The notes: a model not told the origin generated them from the sequence alone. Positions 20,324 through 32,440 are shown, counted from the first letter of the stretch. The stretch: DNA of 64,000 nt from Ornithodoros turicata (GCF_037126465.1 NW_026999325.1:186001-250000), one strand, 5' to 3'. Translations and numbers: made by a program.

Positions 20324-21657
20324 CCATTTTTAGCGACAAGAATAAGGACACACGGTTAGACACTGAATAGGAAAGAACAGGTCGCAACTTTCAACCACTT
20401 TTACTGGAAGGAGTCGAACATGAAACCAAATACAAGCTTCTCATCCTACCCTCCTCCTCCTCTTCCATACCGGAGCGCCGCACACTGCGTCAACAGCCAA
20501 TAAACGACGATACCGCCCTTCAGAACACCCGTCCGGAGTTGATAAGATGTCAAAGTCCTTGTCTTGTCTTTGTGGACAAGGTGGACAAAGAGGGATCTCA
20601 GCTTGCAGGCCACGTCATTTATTGTCGGTGTCAACCCCAGTACAATCAGACAAAAGTCTTATACAGATCTAACGACGTTCATGTGCGGCATGTGTTAGAG
20701 ACAAAAACGATAATGCAACTTAAAGGACGACGGAAACGAAAATAGGCAGCAAAGCTATTTGCTTCATATTGCGATGTGTACCAAAACAATCCGGAATTCG
20801 ACTTAGATTTGCGTATATTAGTTGAAACGCCGCCACAATCGCGATATAAAATTCGGCCGTGGAGCACTCTGAGCCCCTGGTGAGCGTCGCCTCGCCGCCG
20901 TAGCAGACCACGGAAGTGACGCACGTTGGCTCTCCTGTTGGAGTTCCTGACTTTCATTTCGCTTCATTTCATTTGGTGTTTCGGCGTACGTCTAATTCCT
21001 GCTACGGGGAAAGAACGAAGACGAAGAAGCATGTACGAACCCATCTCTCATAGAATATATTGTCTTCAGACTTCCACGAGATCTCCGAATCAAACATCTT
21101 CAGGCGTTATTCAGAATTCGCCGTGTTTGTACCGTGCAGCCGCGCATGGAGCGCGAGAGATATTTGACGTCACGCGCTCCTCAGATTTTCCCGCAATGCT
21201 TGGCGCGCTCCATGGGCGATCGTGTCGAGTGGGCGGCCCAGCGCTCTCGTAATCGTCAGAAATATGGCCATCCGCACAGCGTACTTGCAAAATACTAGTG
21301 GCACCATAATTTTACATAATATTTACACCTTGTTCGGTCCCCTTTTTGCAATGGACAAATTTCGTTTCCGTTGTCCTTTAAAGATAAGTGTGTCAGTGCA
21401 GCGACGGCGACCCTGACAGAGAAACAACGACATCTTATCAACTCCGGACGGGTGTTCTGAAGGGCGGTATCGTCGATGATTGGCTGTTCACGTAGTGTGC
21501 AGCACTCAGGTATGGAAGAGGAGGGGGAGGGTACGGATGAGAGGCTTGCATTTGGTTTCATGTTCGGCTCATTCCAGTAAAAGTGGTTGAAAGTTGCGAC
21601 CTGTGCTTTCCTATTTAGTGTCTAACCGTGTGCCCTTATTCTTGTCGCTAAAAATGG
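20324..21657. mobile_element. Fold-back element with ~228-bp inverted repeats
   Basis: The left arm 20324-20551 is the inverted copy of 21429-21657, sharing words such as GTCGCAACTTTCAACCACTT and CCGCCCTTCAGAACACCCGT. A second inner pair (about 20718-20748 and 21355-21385) has AAAGGACGACGGAAACGAAA. The interior has no recognised gene. No clear target duplication is visible. The word TAAAAG-GGTTGAAAGTTGCG recurs in the hairpin at 25983-26146, so the two may be related. Confidence 0.7.
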
Positions 21658-22146
21658 AGTTGTACCAACCGGCCCTACTCTTTCTGTTGATGGACACTAT
21701 CACCAGCTTACTGTTGAACCGTTCTTTCAACGATAAAGGTCACTTTCATGAACTGGATGGCAGCCAACTTGCTGTCAATAAAAAGAATAATGGAAGGAGC
21801 TCAATATGATCATTAGGCTGTGCGTGGTCATTGCTTTCTGACAAATGGTGACTTAGAACTTCAGGAGAGTGCCTGCAGTGGTAGTATTCTTGTGTTCTCA
21901 CCCTTGACGCCCATTGTGTGTCATCGGTCACCTGTAATCTGGTAACATGCACATAGCTAAAACAAAGTGTACTTGTATTTCTTTGAATGCAGTTGGTACA
22001 GCACATTGTTTTTTACATGTTCTTTGGGGAATATAAATAAAAAAATTATCTACTCTGCAAGTCTCCTGTCAGCTCTACAGAGCAGCTTCGAATTTCACCA
22101 GAAGTCAGGTGTGAAACCTAGACCAAACTAGTGTTGAAGGTTCATA
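21658..22146. other. Unassigned stretch
   Basis: Nothing is recognised here. An AT-rich segment lies near 22030. Confidence 0.3.
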
Positions 22147-22894
22147 CCGGGTGTTTCAGTTAAATCCCCGGGCTAAATAATTCGCGAACCGGTGCACCAA
22201 TCGAATAACTTTCTTTTTTACAAGTATCTGTCCAATACCGCCTACAAGATGCGCACCGCGTGAACGAGCGGGAGGCGCTCATTATGTAAATAAAAATTCA
22301 AATGAGTTTCGTGACAAAAGCTAATTTCTAAAGCAGGGCACCGTCGGCATTAAAATGGGTACTACTCCTTTTGGGACCTTCAGTGGACACCTTTTAGAGA
22401 AAAATCTGCCACCGAAGCGGGTCATTTATTGCAGTAATTAATTGGTTTCGGTTTACGTATTTTTGTCGCGGCTGGTCACGGCGAAGCGCAAAAGGACGTA
22501 ATTCATTGGTGTAATTCATTGGTGGACATGGGAGTGAAAGAGCGTCCTTTTGCGCTTCACCGCGACCAGCCGCGACAAAAATATGTAAACCGAAACCAAT
22601 TAATTACTGCAACAAATGACCCGCTTCGGTTGCAGATTTTTCTCTAAAAGGTATCTACTGAAGGTCCCAGAAGGGGTAGTACCCATTTTAATGCCGACGG
22701 CGCCCTGCTTTAGAAGTTATCTTTTTTTGCGAAACTCATTTGAATTTTTATTTAAATAATGAGCGCCTCCCGCTCATTCACGCGGTGCGCATCTTGTAGG
22801 CGGTATTGGACAGATACTTGTAAAAAAGAAAGTTATTCGATTGGTGCACCGGTTCGCGAATTATTTAGCCCGGGGATTTAACTGAAACACCCGG
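22147..22894. mobile_element. Long palindromic MITE, CCGGGTGTTTCAG ends
   Basis: The whole 0.75-kb segment is one large inverted repeat: each half, from CCGGGTGTTTCAGTTAAATC inward, pairs with the other half with few mismatches. The centre is near 22520. TA flanks both ends, consistent with a TA target, though the flank is too short to prove it. There is no coding capacity. The (A)CCGGGTGT/ACAGGGTGT type of end recurs in the elements at 41888, 49806 and 50008. Confidence 0.82.
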
Positions 22895-22899
22895 TATAT

Positions 22900-24589
22900 G
22901 TCATAGATAGATACTATTATTATTATTAGATCATAGGTCAGGCTTAGGTCCTGGTTGGTAGCAACGCAATTGAACCTTATTAAAAATTGGTGCAGGAGGT
23001 GACCAACATAACTAAATACTACAACTGACTCCCACAAATTTTGTGGTGTTATACTTTTGAAACAACATTATTACGTCTCCTTTGTTCCTTTTAACCTAGA
23101 AATATTAGGTCTTCGGCATCACCAGCCTTAGTTGCTGAGCATGCAGATATTTACGTTGAGCGCCGCAGTTTCATATTTGCTTCTCTGGACAAGCAAGCCC
23201 GGGCTTCACCATTTTGATAAGGGTATATGAGCTTTGACAGGGCATTCGTGGACAAGGAAAATATTTCGACTCTGTGTATTTTGCTACGAAGTGCACCGTA
23301 CAAGGCAGAGGACAGCGTCAACCATTTCCACCAAGGTTATTAAATTTGTGATGAAGTACATATACCTTTTGTCACTGACTAATTTCGTGGCAAAGTTACT
23401 TGAGTGGCAGTTGTGCAATTTAAACACATGTTCAAACAAAAATTCGGGTATGGGAAGTACTGCCTAGTTGAACATGTGCAGTACACAATTTAACAATTGG
23501 GGTTTACGTCGCGAGACAACTGAGTGTGGAATACACAGCGCAGTGTAATGTTCCTGATTCTGGCAATGTTAGCATGGTTCAAGAAGTGGGAAATGTTGCA
23601 CTACCCTTAATAACATCTGTTCGGCCCAGCAGACAGGATACATATACCCTGATTTGAAGACACCATGCCTAACTCAAAAGCACTATGAGATCGACCCGTA
23701 CGTGTTTATTTGCGAAACTATTATGAATGAAATATGGCCTGTGTGGTATAGAGCAATGCGTACCCGCAAGTAAACATGCAAAAAATACGTATAAGGGCTC
23801 CCGATCTACATGACGCGCTGCGCTCTACGAGATAAACAACACACTACACTTTTTGTGCGGGGCAACTCTAATGACCACTTTCATATAACCGACGAATGGT
23901 TGAACGAACGCAGTTCGAATAGTCACGATACATTCCTACGTCGTTCATTGCGGTCATGCTATGATGCTGCACAACATATGTATCTCGTGTAACAAGCCCT
24001 GCAATCGCACGATGTGCACGGTATTCTTTCTTTGAAGACCTGTCCTGTGCAGGTATATGCGCAAACGACCATCAAGTCTCACGTTGTTGCTCAATCGCTC
24101 CCATTCCTGCCATTGCAGTAAAAGCAGGAAACGGGTCAACGTGAATGCAGCTGAACGGTTGAACTGCGAAGTTCTCGAGCACATTTTCACAATTTCACGT
24201 CGAAAATGTTGTTGAGGTGAGTTCGCAGTTGTTGTTTCCATCGTGCAATACTTCTCGGGATTACCTCGGACGAAACGCTCATCGTAGACGGCCGCCATAA
24301 CTGGATTTCGTGGCAAACGGGAGAAGCCGCCAGAGAAGTCGGAAAAAGCCTCAGCTTTCATTCAATCAGAAGCACGATTCCCTATCTACGTAGATGGAGC
24401 AGATTTGTCCCATCTACGTCACAAAGATGGCGGCGCCCATGCCTTGTTTTGGTTTCTTTGATGAATTAATTTCTGTAATAGGAAGACAAAATTGAGAAAC
24501 GAAGGTGCGTTTCGGGGGCAGTTGGACGTGCTCGTTCTGAATATCACAACCGTTTTAACACATCGGGAAATCGGCGTAGCTGACCTTTA
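22900..24589. other. Mostly unassigned; SINE tail fragment near 23496
   Basis: Between 23496 and 23535 the sequence AATTGGGGTTTACGTCGCGA, followed by GACAACTGAG, is the reverse complement of the 3' tail of the SINE at 53862-54125. It is therefore a 5'-truncated SINE on -. A short ATT run lies at 22915. The 135-codon - frame at 23954-24361 has no recognised motif. Confidence 0.4.
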
Positions 24590-24910
24590 AGTTGTAAGAA
24601 ATATTACATTGGGCAGACGCAGAGATGCGTTAACATCAGGCTGCAGGAGCATTCAAGGCCGACCTCTCAATATTCAACTTTAAAAGATCACATAAAAGTT
24701 TGCGAAGTTTGCAAGAAACAGCCCCCAGATTATCGCGGGACACAAGTTCTGCTTCACGGACAGGGAAGAGGGAAACTTCTCTATCACGAGGCCGCTAGTG
24801 TATACGGGAAGAAGGGGATGGTTGCGTCAATAAAACATCGATTGATTATACAAAGAAAATCGAAGAATTTATCAGCACTCGAAACAACAGATCGGGGGAG
24901 CAGAGGTTAA
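24590..24910 (+). pseudogene. Penelope-like GIY-YIG endonuclease, C-terminal fragment
   Basis: A continuous frame of 106 codons plus stop encodes CKKYYIGQTQRCVNIRLQEH, the YIG half of a GIY-YIG nuclease as found in Penelope-like retroelements. It continues through CEVCKKQ and GQGRGKLLYHEA to the end RKSKNLSALETTDR. There is no ATG, and the reverse transcriptase and the GIY strand are missing, so it is a 5'-truncated copy. A related fragment lies inverted at 16082-16430. Confidence 0.75.
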
Positions 24911-25084
24911 GAACACGTTTTAATGCAACGCGCTCTCGTTGATTGTTCCTTTGGGGGTGAGAGGGGCTTGAGCATGCTCGAAAATAAAAACATTCCACTT
25001 GCTTGCAGTTCAGTGCCTGTCCTTGTCGATTTTATCCTTCGTCCTCGTCCTACCCAGCACTGGAGGTTTCTAATCGTTTCTAAA
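24911..25084 (+). mobile_element. 3' untranslated tail of Penelope-like element
   Basis: The tail after the stop, including AAAATAAAAACATTCC and CCTTCGTCCTCGTCCTACCC, is shared in inverted form with 16082-16240. That fixes the 3' end near CACTGGAGG-TTTCTAA at about 25080. Confidence 0.65.
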
Positions 25085-25982
25085 GGGACATTATTTTAAT
25101 ACTGTTCTGCATGAATCAAGAGAATGTGATACTCTAATCATCATGACTGGAGAAATACTCTTCTGTAGAATCTACTCAGCATACTATGATACTGTTACCT
25201 TTGACTGAGTCAGTTCAAGGGGCTGTACTATGATACTGTAACATATTTGTATTATCCATTGTTTCATCCACCACATAACTCCTGCAGGTGTTACTGTGCC
25301 TGGTAGCAAACTTGTGTGGAAATGATTTAAATAAGTTAATCGGATTACTGATAATGGCTTTTCTGAAAGAACAGAATTGTGAGTAACACTTTTCAATCTT
25401 GTTCCATGGTTTACAAATCACCGAGCAACAGCAGCACTAAATTAACAATGCCCCCCAATTCTACCAAAATGATGCTCTCTGAATATGCTGAACATGTGAT
25501 ATAACACTGAAATATTTCAGGTATAGCGCGTGTCAACTGATATGCTGTAATACTGCGATTAGCCTGCTCCGTGTACCTGCCGTGCCTGCATTGCTTCAGA
25601 TCCTGTTCACCTATGGTTTTGGTCCGGTTTGGGGACAGCTAGCAGAATTATTTCGTAACACATGTGTAGTTCAAGAGATATTCTTTAATGAAATCGATAC
25701 ATAAAAAAAAGTTGGTATTTAATTCTGTTAGTGTAGTTCTTGCAGCAAAGCTCTAATTTAGACTAACTTGAATTCATCGCATTAATTGTATTGTGAAAAT
25801 ATTCGTAACAGTTAGTTTGCCAGGAGGTAACTCGTATTTGAAAAGCGCGCGTTGGTAGCCATTGCAGTGAAAGAACACTGACATGTACTCCAAAATGTGT
25901 ACTAGTGATATCCATTCAACAATAAATGATTTTTTGTCAGACACTCCTGTCATAAATCCTCAGGACCAGTTGGTGCAGACTC
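25085..25982. other. Mostly unassigned; pogo fragment near 25106
   Basis: Positions 25106-25176 resemble 27061-27110 (TCTGCATGAATCAAG and GGAGAAATACT-TTCTGTAGAA), the region where the Tigger transposase homology ends. A small piece of the same family therefore lies here on -. The rest shows nothing recognisable. Confidence 0.4.
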
Positions 25983-26146
25983 AATAATGAAGGCAGCTGA
26001 AATACAAATAACCAAACAGCATTCAACCCCTTTACCAGGACATCACATCAACGAATCTGTCATGGAGTGTATTCACTCATGTGATGTCCTAGTAAAAGGG
26101 TTGAAAGTTGCGGTGTTTGTTTCTTTTGTTTCCGCCGCCTTCATTG
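25983..26146. repeat. Imperfect inverted repeat (hairpin MITE)
   Basis: Left arm 25983-26048 pairs with right arm 26078-26146, matching CAACCCCTTTACCAGGACAT with ATGTCCTAGTAAAAGGGTTG, and AATGAAGGC with GCCTTCATT. The loop is about 30 bases. There is no coding capacity. Confidence 0.65.
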
Positions 26147-26189
26147 TGAGATTCTTGTCGTAATTCGTGATTACTTAGGCCATATACCA

Positions 26190-26350
26190 CCATAGGTAAA
26201 ACGTCCAATGAAGGTCCCAAAAAAACGTTCATGAGGATATCTTGTGGATAAAAAATGGATGCGACATTGAACATCCAGAAGACATCCACCATGAGATCAT
26301 CTGGATCATAATCGATGTCCAGAGGATGTCGTCAATATCCCAGCACCAGC
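26190..26350. repeat. GACATCC/GGATGTC motif cluster
   Basis: Short words such as GGATATC, GACATTGAACATCC, GACATCCACC, GATGTCCAG and GGATGTCG recur in both orientations and end at ATATCCCAGC. This resembles the motif-rich ends of the elements at 36760, 39219, 40600 and 62605, so it is probably a remnant of one. Confidence 0.45.
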
Positions 26351-27069
26351 AGTGATGTCTTTAAAGGAGCATTAAAGTGGTATCTAACATGGCCAAAAAC
26401 TGCTGTCATCTTGTAAAGCAGTATGTAAAAAGCATTCCCACAAAATATTTCTGTCCAAAGTTGTTTCACCACGGTGCAATTAATTTGGAAAATCGCTGCC
26501 GCGGTGACAGGCCGGAGCGCTCCAACTGCAGACCTGTGTTGGTAGTAGAGAGCCCCTCATTCGTTCGTAGGAAAAACCGTCTGCTACGAACATTGCGAGC
26601 TGTTTCTTGTTGACTTCTATTCTTTATATGATTTATATACCGTTTTCTAAAACAAAAACAAAGCATATATGCAGCCAGAGAAAATAAGATTACGATCACA
26701 AGAGTAATATATCCGTGACTTCTGTGCAACCTCAGAATTCACAGTAGCAGAAAGCAAGCGATGGCGGCGGTATTGTGGCGCCACCTGTTAGCCACTGAAC
26801 CAACTGAGCGGTGAAAACGGTCGGACAGGCTGCACACTGTCGCGAAGCACGGGGTTTTCGCTGTACAAGCGCAGTTAATTTCGAGCTGCACCACTCGTTC
26901 TTCCCGTGGTGTCTGCGGCCCCAAAATATCGTGGTTGTGTCGTGGACAGCCTTCAAACCATCCGTTTCGGACATCACGTAGCCGGAGAACGCATGGAGTC
27001 GCCGAAGCGGTAGCAGACGCTCCGGCCTACGCGATGTTGTGGTTCCGTGATTCGTAGTGCTCTGCATGA
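26351..27069. other. Unassigned stretch
   Basis: A stretch near 26500-26600 and one near 26900-27050 share general composition, but I could not align them. No gene is recognised. Confidence 0.3.
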
Positions 27070-28445
27070 ATCAAGTCATCGAGCCTGGGGAAATACTATT
27101 CTGTAGAAATTGGCTGTATGGTGCTGGACAGCACTTGTTAAGTTCGAAAGGAGGAACCTAACTTCCAGGTTCGGCAGGCACTTCGTCGTGGTGTGACTTG
27201 GAGCATTGTCCACTATGATGGGAATCCGGCGGCCTTCCCATCTCATTCGCTTGTTGACATCTGCCAGCCACGCATTGAATATGACAGAAGTCATTCGGGC
27301 CTTCCTATTAAAAAACAATAGACAGGCAAATTCGATCTTGCACTGCCCGAAAGGCCTCGGACACCGCTGCGTGTCCTATCACCAAAGGCTTCAGCTTCTC
27401 TACTGTTGCAGTGTAGCACAGCAAAACACTCAAACACTTGTCGCCCTTTGTAACAAGGTACTTCTTCGGAATTTATCTGTAGAGTGTAGTTTCGTCTGCG
27501 TTGAAGATGTCTTTCGCCTCATAACTACGAGTGACATCCGAAACAATTTCAAGCCATTCTTCGGCTGCCCCGGTGTCAATCTCAGATGCTTCTACACTGA
27601 GTGACTTGCATTCAATGACGTGTGTTTCCCGGGACATTGCAAGCCACACATTTGTTGCTTTAAATTCGTGGGTACCTTCACTCCTTGCCACTTGCCACCT
27701 CTAACGCTGCTTCCTGCAACATTGGGCAGGAAACATGAGTGGTTTTCGATCGACAATCGAAAAGGAAGTGCAGCACCTTTTCGTTCACGCTCTCGTTGCC
27801 CGTCTTCCTGAGCATACTTTTCCTCTTGCTGCTGGAGTTCTGCTCCCAAGCGCAAAACATTTCATCTCCGCTCGTACTGATTTTGGACACTGTTGACCTG
27901 GAAATCCTAAATTCCTCCGCGACTTGCCTGCATGTTGCTACTCCGTACAGCCCGTTGAGAATTTCTTTCTACCTCTCGAGCGTCAGTTCCACGAGCTTTC
28001 GCTTTGGCATTGCTGGGCAATCCGCTGAACCCAGTCTACAGCCAGAATGGAAGCACACACCTTGCAGACAATTGTTATGGCGTTTGTAAGCACGCGAAGA
28101 CGCAAGTGGTTCCATGGTGCCTCAATCAGGTTCAGAAGCCCCTTCTCCTTTGTAATACAGGAAGTGTAAGTCAAAGGATTTGCCTCCAACGGGCCTTCCG
28201 AGCGGAAATTGAGGAAGGCACACTGGCCATTTTGTCCGACCTAGCAAGAAAATGATGTCCTACTTCCGAGATAGGCCAGGTGTCCGACATAGGGAATCTT
28301 CTCCCCATGCACTTTCAATGGATGTGCGCCGGTGGCCCGGTGCAAAAACATTTCGTCCGAGTTAGGGGCGGTCCGAGATACAAGCTACTTATTAAGTAGG
28401 TCGTGTTCCGGAGTATAGGCGTGTCCGACATGAGGGGTTTTACTG
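27070..28445 (-). mobile_element. pogo/Tigger DNA transposon, left end missing
   Basis: The right terminus is CAGTAAAACCCCTCATGTCG on -, ending at 28445 and followed by TA (28446-28447). The 3' flank resembles the terminal region of 18622-19249. Inside lies a broken transposase on -. No matching inverted end is found on the left, so the copy is truncated near 27070. Confidence 0.72.
27076..28010 (-). pseudogene. Tigger/pogo transposase with CENP-B-type HTH, broken
   Basis: From ATG 28010 the protein starts MPKRKLVELTLER, then a TAG stop (27969-27971). It continues as a psq-type helix-turn-helix (GLYGVATCRQVAEEFRISRS) and a CENP-B HTH (VNEKVLHFL and CPMLQEAALEVA). After frameshifts come the DDE portions: KDIFNADETTLYR, with the first catalytic Asp, and RRIPIIVDNAPSHTT, with the second. 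A NAWLADVNKRM stretch lies before it. The final Asp region is decayed (TSAVQHHTANF). At least one stop and two frameshifts make it non-functional. Confidence 0.8.
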
Positions 28446-28814
28446 TACATTGAACTCAACCCTAAATGCACAATAAAAAATACAGGAATGGCAGCAGTGC
28501 TCGTTGGTGGGGTACATTGCCATTATCTTGCATGAAGTACCGTCACGTAAGGAGCACTGTATCCCACACCGTCGTACTGTAAACAAAAAAAAAGAAAAGA
28601 AAAAAAGTAGTATCTGAGCGTGCACTGCACATACATCAGGTGTCAGTGCTGCATCTACGAACTCAACGGTGACAAACTCTACTCGGTGAAATGATACAAG
28701 AATGACATGGAATTCTACCGCTTCGTGGCCAATGACTGGCCTCCAGGACAGTTCCTTCCACTGCCTGGTGTAGACGTTGACGTACGTTGGACTCTGTTCT
28801 TGAAGCATGTTTGA

Positions 28815-28960
28815 AAGAAGGAAGTCACTGAAAAGCCAGCTGTAGGAGTCGAACCCACACCTTCTCCATTACCGGTGCAGGGCTCTACCAAATGAGCTAA
28901 GCTAGCATACCTCCCCAATGACTTCCAAGAGTGCGTCATTTGAAGGGACAAACACATTCA
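28815..28960 (-). mobile_element. tRNA-derived SINE, family 1
   Basis: On - a tRNA-like head starts GCTAGCTTAGCTCATTTGGT (A box) and reaches GGGTTCGACTCC (B box) at about 28848, closing with CTACAGCTGGCT. It is followed by TTTTCAGTGACTTCCTTCTT. The same head and post-tRNA sequence recur at 32536-32630, showing a dispersed family. The anticodon arm does not fold as a normal tRNA, so this is not a tRNA gene. Confidence 0.65.
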
Positions 28961-30700
28961 TTTCACTCTTATATGTTTTCTCTCTCACGCACACATTCAT
29001 ACGACGGGACGACGCAAGGGCCATCTGTTTTACACGATGGAATTGATGTTCTGATAAGACAGAAAAAAGCACAACACAACACACAATAAACATATCCCCC
29101 TCCGGAAGTGGCTCACTTGAAACATTGGAACTTGAGGCTTGTGTGTTGTGTTGTCCTTTCTTCTGTGTTTGAGCCGAAGAACATCGATTTCCAATATTGA
29201 AATATGCTAAGCACGGAGCTTCTTGCGTTTAATGTGCGTTGGTAAAGCATTGCTCTTGTGCATCCTCAAACTTGTGAACCGAATTGAATACTTGAACGGT
29301 AGCATGGTAACGCTAAATGTAAACAATTTTTCAAATGGCACAACAAACCAATGGCTCATAGCAACTCCCATAGTAACCATGTAGTGCAACACTTGACGAG
29401 GAGACACTGCAGTGAGGAGAGCTGCATGTTTCACACGTGTCCGAAGTCAATACAGCCAGATTGTGAGAGGCCTTTCGCATTAAAGTAAAGTAGATGTCTG
29501 AGGCTCAATCGTACGCCTTCCCCTGTGTGCTCGTGGGTGCACGCTAAATGCACAAGAAAGATTATTGAGACAACACACTTGACTTTTACGCAAATAGGTA
29601 ATGTCGTGACCACGAGGGCAACGACGCCCTGGGGAAACCTGTGTCCTGGCCCGACTTCTAAGGGAACCATGCCGACATCAATGGCGATCCCTTTCACCAG
29701 CACCACATGTACTCTAAAAACACAGAGCTTCATCGCATGGCACGTCGAAGGCCAATCATTGTACAGATTGACGCATTTATCACTGTCGATTTCTTGAAAA
29801 CGGCAGGATACGCCTCTTCTGGACACTTAACGTAACTACATAAGTGTCCCAAAAAGGTGTACGCCTCACGTTTTCAGCTAATCAGCAGTGTTAAATGCAT
29901 CATTCTGGACCATGGTTGGCCTCCGGCGTGCTATGCGGTGAAGCTCTGTTCTTAGAGTATGTGGTCTTGCTCGTGACACTTATTGTTAGAGCTCTGGTGA
30001 CATATGCTTCAACAAGCGTCTGAAAGTGACGCTCGCAACACGTCACAAAAGTGTCACCATTTCTAGAGAGATAGCCAATGACCGGTCCCGAATCGGGACA
30101 AGCTGCGGCACGCGGGAAGAACCGGTCGTAGGAAGATAACGGTGACCTCGCGGAGCAATACGACACTGAGATATAATGCGCACATGAAATGGAACATTCT
30201 GGACGTCTGCTACGGGTTGAACTGGCTATCTTATACGTTTCAAGTGGAGAGATGTTTCGAATTCACGTCGCTTTCCGATAATACAGTAACGTAATGTATC
30301 AGCGTCTCGTATTTTGACAGGTTGATGGAGCGTGACGTCAAAATGACGTGTGACTATTGTCCGTAGAGAATCGCAGGGCGGGGCATGAGCACAAAAGAGT
30401 ACAGTGAATATGCTGTCGGTTTAGAGCCATTACTTACATATTTGTGCGGATAATTTTTGGGAAACGTAGTCAGTGACGGTTTTGTTTGCATCTTACCCAC
30501 CCAGTGTCTAGTTTCTGATCCTCTTACCCAAGCCTTTATGTTTTTCTTCTTATTTTCCTCGTCCGGCGTTATGTATTTAGCAGATAAACGCTTAGTCATT
30601 TTCCGCTATTTTGTGTCTACGTTTTTTAAACATGTATGTATATATATATATATATATAAGAAGAAAAATAGCATAGGCTCTTTGGCTGCACGTTGAACAT
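28961..30700. other. Mostly unassigned; microsatellite at 30639
   Basis: The longest frame (131 codons, 29431-29826, -) shows no motif and overlaps a similar-sized + frame, so I do not call it. A word of the form CGTGCTATGCGGTGAAG at about 29926 recurs at 31663, so a dispersed repeat passes through. A (TA)n run lies at 30639-30657. Confidence 0.35.
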
Positions 30701-30777
30701 ATGTTTATAAGTCCCAAACGTCGCCACACCAGCACACCACCAATGCTGGTGTGGCGACGTTTGGGACGTATAAACAT
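30701..30777. repeat. Near-perfect 34-bp hairpin
   Basis: The left arm 30701-30734 pairs with 30744-30777 at 33 of 34 positions around a 9-base loop, with (TA)n runs outside both arms (30639-30657 and 30775-30794). The arms contain CCCAAACGTCGCCACACCAG. The near-identity suggests either a recent origin or an element terminus. Confidence 0.8.
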
Positions 30778-30799
30778 ATATATATATATATATTTGACA

Positions 30800-31630
30800 G
30801 CTCCTTCCTGGCCCATCTCTTTTCGTCTAATTTTCCCAGGCAAGATTCGTATCGAGTCTTACTTTTCGCCTCTCTCCCTACAAATGTGGACCATCCAATA
30901 TCCCTCATTAACCCTCGATTAGCTCTGTTCCCTCCGACGTGTGTCCATGAACGATAAAATTTTTGGGTTGTACACATGACTGTGTTCCCAAAAGTCAAAC
31001 CATGGACCATGGCCCCTTTCCAGACCGTACGGATGACCTCATACCTGCTATATGCCCACAACATCCTATTTTTCGTTATCGTTTAATGTTGTCTTGCCTT
31101 TTTCATCAATGTTTCCTTTTGTTCCCTTAGGCAGTTATTCTTCGTACTCAACTAGATGCCTAGATACTTATTTACACACTCATCCGAGTGCTTTACTTTG
31201 CATATTTAAAGGTCTTTCTTGAACCTCGTGAAACGCCATGTACGCCCATTTTTCACTGCTGAACTACAATTTTAGTGCCCCCTGATTGTGCCGCAGATAT
31301 CTAGTAACTCCTGTAATTGTCTGCTCTACTTCCGGACATAATTAGAATATCGTCCGCATATATTACACCCGCTAACTTTTGGATACATTCCAACCCATTT
31401 CTCTTAACCGGGATGTTAGACACCAATCCTGCCTTTTTTGAGTGATCCCTCTAGTTTTCTAATGTACAACATGAAGACAATTGGCGACAGTGGACGTCCC
31501 TTTTCTATCCATATACTGTCGGTCGTTCTTCCTTCCCAATTAACAATTGCCTTTTCTGTGACACTTATGCCGGTCATAATTGTCACAGCAAAGGCGTACG
31601 CCACCCGTTTTGAACAAATCATGTCAGATA
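30800..31630 (-). pseudogene. Non-LTR retrotransposon reverse transcriptase fragment
   Basis: On - the RT motif GRPLSPIVFMLYIRKLEGSL (normally GCPLSPxLF) is followed by the catalytic box GVIYADDILIMSGS (YADD at 31349-31360). A C-terminal region around 31060-30800 reads RDIGWSTFVGREAKSKTRYE, typical of the post-RT segment of arthropod LINEs. Multiple stops separate these parts. Endonuclease and ORF1 are absent. The clade is not assigned. Confidence 0.72.
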
Positions 31631-31698
31631 ACGATATATTTCGAGATGACGGTTGACTATGAGCGTGCTATGCGGTGAAGTTCATTTTTAAGAGTGCA

Positions 31699-31800
31699 CT
31701 GGGGCGCGTTGCTGGCATCGCCTGAAGATGAAGGTATTGCATGAGCACGGATGGCGTTACGATGTTGCAATCTTCAGGCTATGCCACAAACGCGCCCCAG
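31699..31800. repeat. Inverted repeat, CTGGGGCGCG ends
   Basis: CTGGGGCGCGTTGCTGGCAT pairs with ATGCCACAAACGCGCCCCAG, and CCTGAAGAT with ATCTTCAGG, around a loop of about 40 bases. It is probably a small MITE. Confidence 0.6.
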
Positions 31801-31929
31801 AACCTTCGGAACGCAGCACTTGGCAACGACTGATGTGTTCCATACGCGGCAAGTAACGCTTACTTCTGCTAGGAAGTCGGGACGCAACAGAAAGCGATGT
31901 ATGAATGCGTTTCCGCTTTCCACGTGAAA

Positions 31930-32030
31930 CTCCGCTAGAAGACGACAACAGTGGGACTCGAATCCACACCCTTGGATTGCCGGTCACAGATGCTGCCAGT
32001 TACACCATGTTAGCCCTCTCTGGAACGTAC
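31930..32030 (-). mobile_element. tRNA-like SINE head
   Basis: On - the stretch has an A-box-like GCTAACATGGTGTAACTGG and a B box GGATTCGAGTCCC, with GACCGGCAATC between them. The absence of a normal anticodon arm and the similarity to the two other SINE heads point to a SINE fragment. Confidence 0.5.
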
Positions 32031-32269
32031 GACGCCACGCCCCGAACCACAATCTCTCTTCACAAATTCGGTGGCTTTCGTGCAGAAAAAGTAGCATGCC
32101 ACACGAGTGTGCACACCATACGGCCGCTTCAATCGGGAGGACCTCGTTATTTCCGGTTGCGAAATCCGCGGTTTCAATTTTCCCGTTCACAAATAAATAA
32201 CTCACTTGATTGCTCAATAAGTGTGAACATTACTACATTTCAGCCACGCTGGCTTGTTCATGGAATATG

Positions 32270-32440
32270 TTCACGCAATCAGCCTTTAAGGCACACTGCT
32301 GCGTTTACGGTTGTGCTTGCGTGTTACCGTCCGCTGCAACCAATCATTGCAAGGGAACATCCTTCTGGATGGAATAAAGGAACACGCAAGACGCAGTGCG
32401 CAGCCGTAAACGCACTAATATGAATCACCCTTAAGTGCTG
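32270..32440. repeat. Degraded palindromic element
   Basis: The left side (CTGCGTTTACGGTTGTGCTT) pairs imperfectly with the right side (GCGCAGCCGTAAACGCACTA), and CTTAAGG words occur near both outer ends. There is no coding capacity. Confidence 0.4.

Noticed and set aside
29431..29826. 131-codon open frame on -
   Set aside because: No recognised motif, an overlapping + frame of similar quality, and no transcript signals.
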